Shown here: one piece after another, positions 1-11,160 of the stretch
Layout: every line of letters begins with the position of its first letter
Position numbering within the stretch: the stretch's first letter is position 1
Origin: Hypericum androsaemum
Taxonomy: Eukaryota > Streptophyta > Magnoliopsida > Malpighiales > Hypericaceae
NCBI GenBank assembly: GCA_963995505.1
Contig: OZ023188.1
Location: 868,001 to 932,000 of the forward strand
DNA length: 64,000 nt
Reading direction: 5' to 3'
Notes under the pieces: generated by a model
The model's input: only the letters and a program-made list of their open reading frames with translations
Databases searched by the model: none
What the model was told of the DNA's origin: nothing
Made by a program: the position numbers and the translations under genes

Positions 1-392
1 TCCTCCGTAATAGGAATCCCACCATTGAAATTGATCTGTGGAATCCCCAAACAATTGGCTACGTGCAACTTATAAAACGATGGTTAATGTCGGATTACTG
101 GTTACGATCAGATATAAACAAGTATACCTCTTGGAGCATTTCCCTGAAGGTGTAGTAGTGAAGAGGATCGGAGTCACATAGCGTACCATCGACGTCAAAC
201 AAGACTGCCTCCAGCGGAGCAAGTCCAGCGATGAAGGTCTTACTACATTTAGAACCAAAATGAAACATTAACTCAAAACCGTAAGACAACAGGTTAACTC
301 GATGAAAATTTGTGTCCCGGATCTAAATCCGCAGAAGGTAAGGAAGAGGAAGAGATTAATCAGATATTTTACCTCTCGGAAGAAGCTGTCAT
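1..392 (-). CDS. SGPP: SGPP-like HAD-family sugar-phosphate phosphatase, 5' exons (partial)
   Basis: Three 5' exons can be built on the minus strand: 392-373, 242-128 and 35-1 (the gene runs off the window). All junctions are GT-AG and the frame is kept across them. The ATG at 392 gives MTASSESKTFIAGLAPLEAV, then the HAD motif I DVDGT at residues 23-27 (two catalytic aspartates), followed by LCDSDPLHYYTFREMLQE. The third exon reads INFNGGIPITEE. This matches the start of the plant HAD hydrolases typified by Arabidopsis SGPP, which dephosphorylate small sugar phosphates. The cap and motifs II-IV lie outside the window, so substrate class is inferred from family resemblance only. A longer open frame starting at 289 reads through the first intron and is not the likely start. 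Confidence 0.8.
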
Positions 393-1231
393 GCCTGAGA
401 TTGAAATAATGCTGGCGAGTTTCAACAATGACAAGAAAGGCTAACTATTGTTCTCTCTTTTTTTTTAGTATCTACTATTGTTCTGTGTTGGACCAAACCA
501 AACGAACGAATCTCGACCAAAAAAAAAAACACCAAACGAACGAATCAATGTAGATGCTTTGTGTAAGAGAGACTTGGAAATTGGACGGAAATGTAAGAAA
601 AGCTTGTGGTTTGAGAATCCTATAAAAATCTAATCGCGTTAGATTGGTATCGATTCACTTGATTTACGCAAGTGAACTAAGCAAACCTAAATATTCTAAT
701 ATCGACGATCTCAAAAAATCCCATTACGATTAAATGAGGAAACTTGATCCTGACCTAATAATCTAATAAAAATAACATTTTTTTCCTTCTGAAAGAACAA
801 ATATAACAACACAAACATAAAGCTGTTACCAATACTTTCGTTATTGTTTTGATATCAGGCAAGCTCCCGGCGAATATGTCGTTGAATATAATAACATACG
901 CTTTTTGGCATATAATCCTTGGAATAAAGTTCCCGTGACCAACCAAAAAAACCAACCAATCTCTACCGTCGGATCAATCCTACTTTGAATAATGTGAATG
1001 AGATCCAACAAATTCACATGGTATCGTTTAAGCTCAACAATATATTTTTTTCTTCCTCCATTTTTTTTAAATGCACCTAAACTATATTCAGTATATACCT
1101 TACAAACAAAAAGTATTTGTCTGAAACATATATTAGTAGACAGTAGTATCAATTAAACAAAAAAAAAGACCTTAACAAATGAATACCAAATAAACATGAA
1201 CCATCAAATTTTGATACCTAAATAACATCCA
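393..1231. other. Intergenic, upstream of the SGPP-like gene
   Basis: AT-rich sequence that should hold the SGPP-like promoter near its right-hand start codon. Short open frames on the minus strand here (755-1152) have no recognisable motif. I see no RNA gene or complete element. Confidence 0.5.
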
Positions 1232-1649
1232 AACTTTGGGCCTAACAAAATAGCAACCCTGATGATTTTTTAGCAACGGCCCACAAACACTTTAAAGTCG
1301 GGCAAAGAAGCCCCATTTTAAATGCCATAAATATGAGCCTCAGGCCCCAGGAAGCCCATAAGTTTGGGCCGGTAATGTGCATGGAGGTTAATATATGGGC
1401 TGTTAAGGCCCACAAGAATCCCGAATTCAAGCCTAGAATTAGACCTTTATTAGCGCACGTTGCAGCCTATAAAACTGGTCCGTAGGCTTATAATACCTCC
1501 ATGAAATATTTAGGCTGGTTAGGAGTCTCCTTTATTATTAAAGATATTAATTATCTAGTAACAATTGTTATTAGATAGTTAAATATATTTTGAAAATTTT
1601 CTAGGCGATTTTAATATTTAACTGAACTATTGATGTATTGTGTACTTAT

Positions 1650-2744
1650 GTCCCACATCGGTTAAAACAAGAGTAGAATGTATTCATATTTGCCAAAAAA
1701 AGTACACTCTTCAGATATTGCAGGATACCGGCTTCTTGGGAGGCAAACTAGCTAACCTTCCCATGACGACACCCCTTCGTCTCACCGCTACTGATGGTAT
1801 TCCTCTGGACGAAGGACCGGACATTGATTTCGATGATGATCAAGACCCGGCTGTTGATTTATCAGTGACCGCCTCCACTTATCATCGGTTGATTGGTAAA
1901 TTACGTTATCTCACCACTACGAGGCCGGATATTACATATGCTGTGCACAAATTAGGTCAATATTTATCTATGCCGCTGGATGTCCACTTGTGCACAAGCA
2001 GCATATCAAGTTCTTAAATATCTCAAGAACGCACCAGGCACATGCATATTTTTATCTTCATCGTCCAGCCTTCATATGAAGGCATATTTAGATTCGGATT
2101 ATGGGAAGTGCAAGGACTCTAGTCGTTCAATCACAAGTTATGCCGTCTTCCTTGGAGAATCTCTGATTTCACGTTCATCTTCTGAGGCGGAGTATCGTGC
2201 CCTTGCTACTACGGCTTGTGAAGTACAATGGCTGCGTTATTTATTGAATGATCTTGGAGTCCCACATGATCAATCGACTTTACTATATTGCGACGACAAG
2301 CCAGCCTTATACATCGCTGATAATCTGGTGTTCCACGAGCATACCAAACATATCGAACTTGATTGTCATCTAGTTCGAGAGAAAATTCAACGAGGTCTTA
2401 TCAAGACCTTCCATGTTCCGACGCAATACCAACTTGCGGACATCTTTACGAAGCCGCTATCAGCTAAGCGACTCCAAGTTGAGAATTCTCAATATCCGTT
2501 CTCCTTGGCTTGCAACTTGTGGGGGGCTGACGACGTATTCCAAAGACCAGCGCATATCACTCCAGCGCACATCTTGTAATTCTCTTTTAGTTACAACGTG
2601 TAAAAGTTATCTCCCTAAAAATTAGCTACTTAGTTTACTTTTTCATTATAAATTGTAATATTCCTGGAATCAATAATCAAGCAATTAATGGAGACAATAA
2701 CTCCGATTCCAAATCAGATTCTTTCCACTTATAATTTCTACAAT
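1650..2744 (+). mobile_element. Ty1/Copia retrotransposon remnant (RNase H end and putative 3' LTR)
   Basis: Absent at the matching position in copy B (about 32385), so it is an insertion. Only the 3' end of pol is left. A purine tract (GTGGGGGGC, about 2518-2526) is followed by about 215 bp starting TGACGACG and ending CTACA, which may be the 3' LTR. The sequence just inside the left edge (TCCCACATCGGTTAAAAC) resembles the start of another LTR but does not match the right end, so the left side is rearranged. I did not find a convincing target duplication. Confidence 0.6.
1690..2500 (+). pseudogene. Copia pol fragment: end of reverse transcriptase plus RNase H
   Basis: Two overlapping frames (about 1690-1985 and 1980-2500) are joined by one frameshift near 1980, inside what should be the canonical QAAYRVLRYLK segment. 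The first frame has GKLRYLTTTRPDITYAVH; the second has the RNase H motifs YLDSDYGKCKDSSRS, SRSSSEAEYRAL, LYCDDKPALYIADN and HIELDCHLVRE, ending LADIFTKPL. These are standard for plant Ty1/Copia polyproteins. Gag, protease, integrase and most of the reverse transcriptase are missing, so the fragment is dead. Confidence 0.85.
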
Positions 2745-3630
2745 ATTGATGGGTAATAATATTTTTCTCCCTACGTGACAAAATAAAAAAAAGTCACAGA
2801 TTAAGATATCAGAAACTGCACCGGGAAATAGAAACCGAGTCCGACAGGGTAATCTGCATCAATCCAGATAGAAACCATGCGAGTATTTAGTATAATATAT
2901 CAACAAAATCATGCCAAAAGAACTTTTCCAGGGACATGCATAACCGTGCCACCTGGAATGGAGCGTGTTCCATTCTATCTTATCGTTGTAAAGTTGCCAG
3001 CTACATCGTAGCTGGGGCCCACTTTTTTGCTGGGATATTTAAATATTGAGATAATTACTGTGAGACTCCTGGTATTTGACATATTTGCTTCTCACCTTCT
3101 GTCTTTCGGAAATTGATTAAAAATTATTCACAGTTTGATTTTATTATACTCTCAGGTCTTTTGCTAAAGTCAGCAAATTTTTTTATTTTTTATCATAAAA
3201 ATGACAAAAATACTCTCAAGTTTCATCTTCAATCTCAATTCATCTTCGAAGCTTCAAACCAGAAAAATTGAATTAATAACTGTCAGGTCTACATCACCCC
3301 CCAATAAATGAGATAGCTACCTTCAATCGACTATTCCCATCCAAAATTCAAATTCTCAATTTGTTCTCAACGAACCCTAGCACATAATCGTCCAAATCAA
3401 CCTCCAATTTCTCTTAATTAGTTTATAAGCAGGTTAACCGCCTCCTCCGCAACCGCCTTCGGGATCTCCGTCCCCGAGCTTCCTGTCGGCATCGTCGCCA
3501 GCGAGGTCCGCCAGAGTCGCCTCCTTGAGCTCATCGATCCGGGCGGCGGCGATGGACTCTGGAGAAGCCGACGAGCTTGTAGCCTAGGTCAACGTCCTTG
3601 ACCATCTTCGGCGAGGTCCGCCAGAGCCGC

Positions 3631-3884
3631 TGTAACACGCAAGGACTTGGATGTAATAATAATAGAAGTGAGGTGACCAATCTGTAATAGGTCATAATAT
3701 AGATAGCAAAGATGTAGAACTCTCGGGAAGGCTTAACATTTGACAGTTGTATTGTGAAAGGCGATAACCGCCTCCTGCCTTATCTCTCTCTCTCTTCTAA
3801 TCCTCTCTTCTTCCGCCTAAAACCTTCTTCTTCTACCTTCGATTCTTGATCGATTCTAGATCAATCTTGATCTCGATTGTTACA
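3631..3884 (+). repeat. 5' LTR of the Reina-like element
   Basis: 254 bp, TG...CA ends, followed directly by the tRNA-Met-type primer-binding site. A CTCTCT-rich stretch occupies the middle. Confidence 0.93.
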
Positions 3885-3918
3885 TGGTATCAGAGCCAAC
3901 GACCTCGGCGTAAAATTG

Positions 3919-6900
3919 ATGACTCGTTCGAAAGCGATGGATAACCAGCTCCAACAAATTGATCGGAACGTGACCGCGATTGGGGAAACCGTCGCGACTC
4001 AGTAAAGGAAAATCGAGGAATTGCAGAAATCCTCTCTTGATCGACTTGGAGAAGCTAATCAGAGGTACGCGACGATGGAGGAACGAATGGAAAGCATGCA
4101 TCGTGAGCTTGTGAACTTGATTAAGCTGAATGTGAGTGGAAAAGGGGTAGTGGTAGAGGAGGAAAGGCTACCGCCTCTGCTTCCTACTCCGAGTCGCGAG
4201 CCTCGAAGGGATGACCGCGGCGAGGATAGTGGGAGTCGCGCTAATCAAGGCTCGCAAAGTTGCCAGAACGATGTGGGGGTGGAATCGAGGGTTCCGTTGG
4301 CAGAGAGGAACGTAAATTTTGTTCCTAGGGTTCCTAATTACGCACCAGAGAGGCAACAAGAGGTAAACTTTCACTTACCCAGGGTAGAGATTCCCTATTT
4401 TTCTGGTATTGATCCTCGTGCTTGGGTGCGACATTGTGAGAAGTATTTCCGTGTGCATCGCATTCCTGATGATAGGAAGGTTAGTATAGCTTCTGTGTAC
4501 TTGGAAGATAAAGCTGATATTTGGTTTGTGTCATGGAATGTGGATAGAGTAGGAGTTGGTTGGACTCAATTTGTGAATGCAATAAGCACTAGGTTTGGAA
4601 ACAGAGGGTATGATTCTGTTGTGATGGAGTTTAATCAACTGAGAAAAAGTTGGTGGAGTAGATGATTACATGTGCAAGTTTGAGGAGCTGAAGGAAATGA
4701 TGTTGTTGGAGAATAATTTCCTCACCGATAGGTACCTTAAATCCAGTTTCATAGCTGGCTTGGAGGAAGATATTCGAGCTTTAGTGCTTGCTTCTAGCCC
4801 TGCTTCTTTGAGTGAAGCAATCCATTTGGCTAAGCTCAATGAGACTGCTATTACTGCCTTATGTAAGAGGAAGCAATTTGCTGGGACTACCAAGTGTGAT
4901 TGGAGTGGACATGGCAAGGGGGAGAATTCTTCTTTCAGAGGGCATTCCATTGATAATAGTAGAGGTTACAGCTAGGGTAATAGCAGGGGGAGAGGTAGTG
5001 GGGTGAGTAGTACTGCTAGTAGTCATCCTAAGCCTTACAAGAAGGATCCTACATGTTATACTTGTGGAGAGAAATGGAATTCTGAGCATGTTTGTGCCCA
5101 CAAGAAGAAGAATACATTGAACATGTTGATTGAAGAGGAGCCTGATCAATATTTTGAGTGGGATAATGATAGTATTGAAGAGGATTCAGATGCTATAATT
5201 TCATTACAAGCAGTAGAGGCAGTGGATAAGTCCTCTAGGAATGGTACTTTGAAGATTATGGGTACAAGTAAAGGAAAAACACTGCTGGTATTATTGGATT
5301 CTGGGAGTACGTTTAGTTTTATAGATGAGGCAATTGTGAAGAGTTTAACACTTAAAAGTGAACCAATTCCTGCTGTTGTAGTCACTATTGCCAATGGGGA
5401 TAAAATGACAAGTAGTGAGCATTGTAAAGGATTCCAATGGGAGATGGGAGGCCAGCAGTTTAAGAATGACCTGAGAATTCTGAATTTAGGTGGCTATGAT
5501 ATGGTCTTAGGCACTGATTGGATGAGAGGTGCCAAGCCAGGAACATCAGTGGAGTTCGACTTCTGGCAGATGCAGGCCACTCTCAAGAAAGATGGGAAGG
5601 TGATTGTGCTCAAGGGAATGACTGCGGATGAATTGAATCAGATTCAGTTGGATAAAAGTCCTTCCAATACTAAGGTTGGAGAACTTTCACTGATTGAGTA
5701 TGAGCAAGTGCAGCATTCTCTATCAAAACTTGGTGGTGGACAACTGGAAGAGCTTTACATGGTCTCAACTGATAGTGAAGTGCAGGAGACAGTTCAGTTA
5801 CAGAAGGTGGAATATCCTGAATTCTTGGAGGGACTGGACAGACATTTAGTCCAGTATGCTGATGTGTTTGAAGAGCCCTCAACTTTGCCACCACCACGAG
5901 CTTTTGATCATGAGATCCATCTAATCCCTGATGCAAAAGCTGTGAATATCAGGCCTTACATGTATTCCTACTACCAGAAAACTGAGATAGAATAACAAGT
6001 AAAGACTTTATTGCAATCTGGTTTTATTCAAGCTAGCAAGAGCCCTTTTGCTTCACCTGTGTTGTTGGTTAAAAAGAAAGAAGGGACATGGAGAATGTGC
6101 ATTGATTACAGACAGTTGAACAACATGACCATCAAGAATAAATTTCTCATTCCCATGATTGATGATCTGATTGATGAGCTGAATGGTGCACAGATTTTTT
6201 CTAAGCTAGACTTGAGGTCTGGTTATCATCAGATTAGGATGAAGGAGGAAGATATTCCAAAGACAGCATTTAGGACTCACCATGGACATTTCGAGTTCAA
6301 AGTCATGCCATTCGGGTTGACAAATGCTCCAGCTAGCTTCCAAGCTCTTATGAACTCGGTCTTTGGTGTGCATCTTAGGAAATTCATCCTAGTTTTCTTT
6401 GATGATATTTTAATTTATAGCAGTAGTTGGTAGGAACATCTGATCCATTTGCGAGAAACATTGGAGATCTTTAGAGAGCAACAATTCCATGCCAAGAGAA
6501 GCAAATGTTCTTTTGGAACCTCAGAGGTGGAGTACCTTGGCCATGTGATTTCTGACAAGGGAGTGAAAACCAACATGCACAAGGTATCAGCAATGCTCTC
6601 TTGGTCTGTTCCAACCAATATTTCAGATTTGAGAAGTTTTTTGGGTCTCACAGGGTACTATAGAAAGTTTGTTCAGAATTATAGCATCATTTGTAGACCA
6701 TTATTCAACCTATTGAAGAAAGGTGGATTCAAATGGAACCAAGAAGCCACTGACGCCTTCAATCATTTGAAGAAAGCAATGTCGGAGGCACCAGTGTTGG
6801 CAATTCCTGATTTTACCAAACCATTCACTATTGAAACTGATGCTTGTCAACATGGGATTGGGGTGATTTTGATGCAAGAAGGAAGACCTATAGCCTTCTT

Positions 6901-8683
6901 AAGTCAGGCGTTTGGACCAAGAAATGCTGGACTATCCATATACGAGAAAGAGCTTCTTGCAGTCTTGATTGCTGTAGAGAAATGGAGACCTTATTTGGAG
7001 AATGGACATTTCTACATCAAGACAGATCAGTCAAGCATTAAATATCTCTTAGAGCAAAAGGTCCATACAAGCCTACAGAAGAAAGCAGTCTCTAAGCTTC
7101 TTGGTCTGGATTTTAGCATAAGTTATAAGAAAGGTAAAGAAAATGTGGTAGCTGACGCCCTGTCAAGACGAACTCATGATCAGAATAAGGAAGTTGAACC
7201 AGTATCGAATTCAGCCGAAGTGATGGCCATTTCTATGGTACAACCTCACTGGATGACTGAGATAATTAGTTCTTATGAGAATGATGAAGCTGCAATGGAA
7301 TTGCAGGCTGCCTTGTTGATTGATTCTGCAAGTAAACCTGGTTATGCAACTCAGGGAGGTCTTATCAGGTTTCAAGGTCGAATTTTTGTAGGGAAGACGG
7401 GTAACTTGAGGAAACAACTGATAGAGGAGTTGCATAAATCTGTAGTTGGTGGGCACTCAGGAATCATGGGAAGCTACCACAGGATTAACAAGTTTTTCTT
7501 TTGGCCAGGAATGAAGCAAGATGTACAAGCTGTAATTACTGATTGTGATATTTGTAAGCAATGCAAGGAAGAGAATGTTGCTTATCCTGAGTTACTTCAA
7601 CCATTGCCAATACCAGAAGGAGCTTGGCAGGATATCTCTTTAGATTTTATAGAAGGTTTGCCTACTTCTCAAAAGATGGACACTATCTTGGTTGTAGTAG
7701 ATAGATTTACTAAGTATGCACATTTCTTGGCCTTGGCACATCCATTCACTGCGTTGCAGGTTGCTAAAACTTTGTTGAATGAGGTGTGTAAACTTCATGG
7801 TGTTCCTAGAAGCATGGTATGTGATCGTGATAGGATCTTTGTGAGTAAAGTTTGGCAGGAATTATTCACTCTGTTTGGCACGACTGTGAACATTGGGACA
7901 GCTTATCATCCACAGGCGGATGGCCAAACGGAGAGGGTGAACAAGTCCTTGGAGACATACTTAAGATGTTTTTGCTTTGAGAAACCTAAGGCTTGGCATC
8001 AATGGTTGTCACTTGCAGAATTCTGGTACAATACTAACTTCCATCATTCGTTGAAGATGTCTCCTTTCGAAGCTCTATACGGGTATGTTCTATCTGAATT
8101 ACCTGGTTTAAGTGTACAAACTAGTGTCGTAGCTTCAGTTGATGAGTTCCTAGCTGAGAGAGCACGAGTTTTGAGGTTGATTACAGAGAATCTGTCAAAA
8201 GCGCAACAAAGGATGAAGTTGCAGGCTGATAGGAGGCGTTCTGAGAGAGAGTTTGCTGCAGGTGCCTGGGTTTATCTCAAATTGCAACCCTATAGACAAA
8301 CATCAATTGCAGTTCGGAGGAATTTGAAACTTGCAGCTAAATACTATGGTCCATTTGAGGTGATTAAGAAGGTGGGAGCTGTTTCTTATCACTTGGCCTT
8401 ACCTCAGGCTAGTAGAATACATCCTGTTTTCCATGTTTCACTTCTTAAAGCAGGGAAGCCACCAGATGCTAGAGTGGTGTCTGAGTTACCAGAACTTGAC
8501 GAGGAAGGGAAGTTCCAGGTAGCACCTGCAGAAGTTTTAGCTACTCGTACTATCTTAAGGAATGCTCACTCATATGCTCAAGTTTTGATCAAATGGTGTA
8601 ATTTGGAAGTGGAAGACGCTACATGGGAAGATGTTGAAGACTTGCAAGCTCGATTTCCAAATTTTCAGATTGAGACAAACTGA
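3919..8683 (+). pseudogene. Gag-Pol polyprotein of the Reina-like element, disrupted by stops and one frameshift
   Basis: One long frame from the ATG at 3919 is broken by in-frame stops at 4003, 4973, 5993 and 6431, and by one extra A in the run at 4644-4648. Otherwise the order is intact: Gag; a knuckle CYTCGEKWNSEHVC (about 5057); protease LLDSGSTFSFI (about 5295); reverse transcriptase with [12 protein letters not shown] and FFDDILIYS (6305-6425); RNase H (about 6830-7180); integrase with its HHCC finger (about 7430-7570), ISLDFIEG and VCDRDRIF catalytic aspartates and QADGQTERVNKSLE; then a chromodomain-like tail ending near 8680 (VLIKWCNLEVEDATWEDVED). The element cannot make a full polyprotein without readthrough. 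Confidence 0.9.
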
Positions 8684-8724
8684 ATGTGAACCTTGAGGAC
8701 AAGGTTCTCTTCGAAGGGGGGAGA

Positions 8725-8978
8725 TGTAACACGCAAGAACTTGGATGTAATAATAATAGAAGTGAAGTGACCAATCTGTAATAGGTCACAATATAGATAG
8801 CAAAGATGTAGAACTCTCGGGAAGGCTTAACATTTGACAGTTGTATTGTGAAAGGCGATAACCGCCTCCTGCCTTATCTCTCTCTCTCTTCTAGTCCTCT
8901 CTTCTTCCGCCTAAAACCTTCTTCTTCTACCTTCGAATCTTGATCGATTCTAGATCAATCTTGATCTCGATTGTTACA
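8725..8978 (+). repeat. 3' LTR of the Reina-like element
   Basis: 254 bp, same length as the 5' LTR with five visible substitutions and no indels. Preceded by the polypurine tract and followed by the GCCGC target duplication. Confidence 0.93.
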
Positions 8979-9360
8979 GCCGCCTCTCTCTTCGGACTCT
9001 CTCCTCCTCCTTCTCTGTGGCGGCGTTGGATTTTTTTTGGTATTGGGAAGGAGGCGAAAACTGTTCAAAAGTGCGTTCCTTTTTCCAATTTTAATCGTTC
9101 CTTTTTCCATTCTTTCTTTGGTATTTGCACTTGCTTGGTTTAGTTCATATTTTGGTTTTGGATTTTTGGTGGAGAAGGAAGGTGTAGGGGAAAGAAGATG
9201 ATTAAGATTAGGTTTTGGTAGATGCGGCGGTTGGTGGATTTTGGAGTTCAATTTGCACCAATTTGATTTTAATTGAAGTGAAGCTTTTAATTTGTTGTTT
9301 GAATGTGATTTTAATTGAAGTTGAAGCTTTTAATTTGTTGTTTGCAGTTGAAATTTTTAA

Positions 9361-9588
9361 TTGAAGTTGAAGCATTTTTTGTTTGAAGTGGAGACGATGG
9401 TTGAAGGTGGGTGTTGGGTCAATGTGGCAGATAGAGGTCGGGGAAGATGAATGGGAGGAGATATTTTTTTTTGTTGAAGCTGAAGCATTTTTTGTTTGAA
9501 GTGGAGACGATGGTTGAAGGTGGGTGTTGGGTCAATGTGGCAGATAGAGGTCGGGGAAGATGGATGGGAGGAGATAATTTTTTTTTGT
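9361..9588. repeat. 113-bp tandem duplication inside the Mutator-like element
   Basis: Two head-to-tail units start at 9361 and 9474 (TTGAAGYTGAAGCATTTTTT...), nearly identical except for a few bases and the T-run length. Confidence 0.85.
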
Positions 9589-9773
9589 TTTTAGGGGTAT
9601 TTTTGTCATTTCTATGACAAAAATTTGAAAAATGACCTATGACTTTAGCGAGGGACCTGAAAATATAATAAAATCAAATTTCAGAGAGTTTTTAATTAAT
9701 TTTCGAATGACAGGAAGATGAGAGGCAAATATGCCAAAACCAGGTACCTGATAGTAATTATTTTTTAAATATT

Positions 9774-9965
9774 TTACTTACGGGCGCGAACCCAGTTATT
9801 AAACCGGACAAATGGGCCAGGTTCTTCGAGGGTTGGGTTTGGGTAGATGGGTCAATTTCAATCAAATTATTTATAGTTTTGTTCAATAATTTTTTATATA
9901 GTGGAAATAATTCCAAACGCACCTGTATAACTGAATTTGTTTCGAAATATAATTGCGTTTCACAA
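9774..9965. repeat. Segmental repeat unit, copy A, right part
   Basis: Continues the copy A/copy B alignment beyond the Mutator-like insertion (ACTTACGGGCG..., GGTTGGGTTTGGGTAGATGGGTC, TTTGTTCAATAATTTTTTATATAGTGGAAATAATTCC). Matches 32690-32896, where the two parts are contiguous. Confidence 0.8.
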
Positions 9966-11160
9966 TCAATATTTTTAAAATTATGGTCCGACCGATCAGA
10001 TCAATACTCGGGATCAAACCCGGGTTGATTTTTGCCTAAAACCCAACAAGTAGTTTGACTGACCAAAATCCGGTCGGACCGATCAGCATGGCAGAAAATG
10101 AATCAGCATTTGACCTTACCATGCGTAATCAAGCTAATGGATCGATCATGAGTGGCTTACCATGCGGGCCTCGTACATGGACTTCAATGTATGACTCCTC
10201 CTCTGCCATGAGTCAGTCCATTCTTGTCTACGTGCTTCATAAAAACCAATCTTTCATCGCATCGGTTATCTTGTAGCAAATTGCGCATCATGCATCGGTG
10301 CAGAACTTCTGTTTTCAGAATGTTTAGATTTAATTCTTGCCCCTAATCATCTTGTAAGGTAGCCACTGTTTTTTTAATTAAAAAATTATAAATATAATTC
10401 TGGTATATTTGTTTTTTGTCAGACGGTCATGAAATCCACACGGCGGCAATTGGAGAGAGAGCTTCTATTTGAAGAGATAACACGGCTAGAAGACTTGCCC
10501 TCTTACAGTCTCCTTACGCGATAGATAGTAGGTAGATTCCTTCAGGATTTAGCTTTTTTTGTACTTGTCCCGGAAGTGGGGCTCATTTTTCTTTTGCTTG
10601 CTTTGCCTTGGCACCTTATGCGAGAATCCTCACTTCCCAGATTCCACGTTTAACTAAATCGTGCTCTGTGAAAAACAATGTGCTCCGTTTGAATTGGTGT
10701 TCCAACTCAATTGAGATCGCTATTACAATTTCTCCCTATTCTAAGTTTTCTACAGCTCTCCTGTTGTTCTCGACTCTCGGAGGTTTCAACAACACTTATC
10801 TGTGCATCAATAATTTGGTTTTTGGGAAGTCGTCATCTTCAATTGAAAAAAATCGTGTCTAAATTAATCAACAGAGGCATCTTGCAAATAAATTCGTAAT
10901 CATGTTGTAAACTATATTTACAATCTAATTCCCAACTAAATCACTTGCCATTCTTCACTTCCCGCTTGGTAAAAAGAGAGATGAAATTTTCCAATTGTGC
11001 ACATATCAAACAATGGTCGGAGGATTGCACATTTTCCTATCACGAGATAGTAAGCACGATTCCAAAATTTCCGAGCAAATAAAGCAACAACAGAAGAAAA
11101 AAATAAGAACATTAATCTGTGCATAGTAACAAACACTCACAATACCAATCTGAAATGACT
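9966..11160. other. Intergenic
   Basis: The stretch 9966-10100 carries GGTCCGACCGATCAG...CCGGTCGGACCGATCAG and is a diverged inverted relative of 12930-13060. A 73-codon frame at 10055-10276 overlaps it and shows no domain. The 10936-11160 part is probably 3' untranslated sequence of the minus-strand gene that follows. Nothing else is recognised. Confidence 0.4.

Larger units (their letters stand above)
1232..3047. repeat. Segmental repeat unit, copy A, left part
   Basis: From about 1232 to 1648 and from about 2745 to 3047 this aligns base for base, with scattered changes and small indels, to 31972-32690. Shared landmarks include GAAGCCCCATTTTAAAT, AATATATGGGCTG, CCATGAAATATTTAGGCTGG and AATCTGCATCAATCCAGATA. 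The unit is rich in GGGCC/AGGCCCA (site II-like) motifs and looks like a duplicated promoter-type intergenic fragment. Copy A is interrupted by a Copia remnant and then by a Mutator-like element; copy B has neither. Confidence 0.75.
3631..8978 (+). mobile_element. Reina-like chromovirus (Ty3/Gypsy LTR retrotransposon)
   Basis: Two 254-bp LTRs (3631-3884 and 8725-8978), both beginning TGTAACACGC and ending TTGTTACA, bracket a gag-pol region. The 5-bp target duplication GCCGC lies at 3626-3630 and 8979-8983. The primer-binding site TGGTATCAGAGCC (3885 onward) matches the initiator methionine tRNA, and the polypurine tract GAAGGGGGGAGA lies at 8713-8724. Short LTRs and a C-terminal chromodomain point to the Reina lineage. 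The LTRs differ at only five positions by eye (about 2 percent), so the insertion is recent relative to its surroundings. Confidence 0.93.
3048..9764. mobile_element. Mutator-like element with long TIRs, split by a Reina-like LTR element
   Basis: Imperfect terminal inverted repeats of about 190 bp (3048-3235 and 9575-9764) share landmarks such as ATAATTACT, CATATTTGC, TTTGATTTTATTATA and ATGACAAAAATAC. They are flanked by a 9-bp target duplication TTAAATATT (3039-3047 and 9765-9773). Copy B at about 32687 holds the empty site. A 9-bp duplication with long TIRs is the Mutator signature. Without the nested element the unit is about 1.36 kb and has no transposase, so it is non-autonomous. Its interior includes GC-rich, gene-like sequence (about 3440-3630) suggesting a Pack-MULE, but the donor gene is not recognisable to me. 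Confidence 0.8.

Noticed and set aside
10440..10535. Exon-like open stretch (MKSTRRQLERELLFEEITRL...)
   Set aside because: Has coding-like composition but no matching neighbours or identified family.
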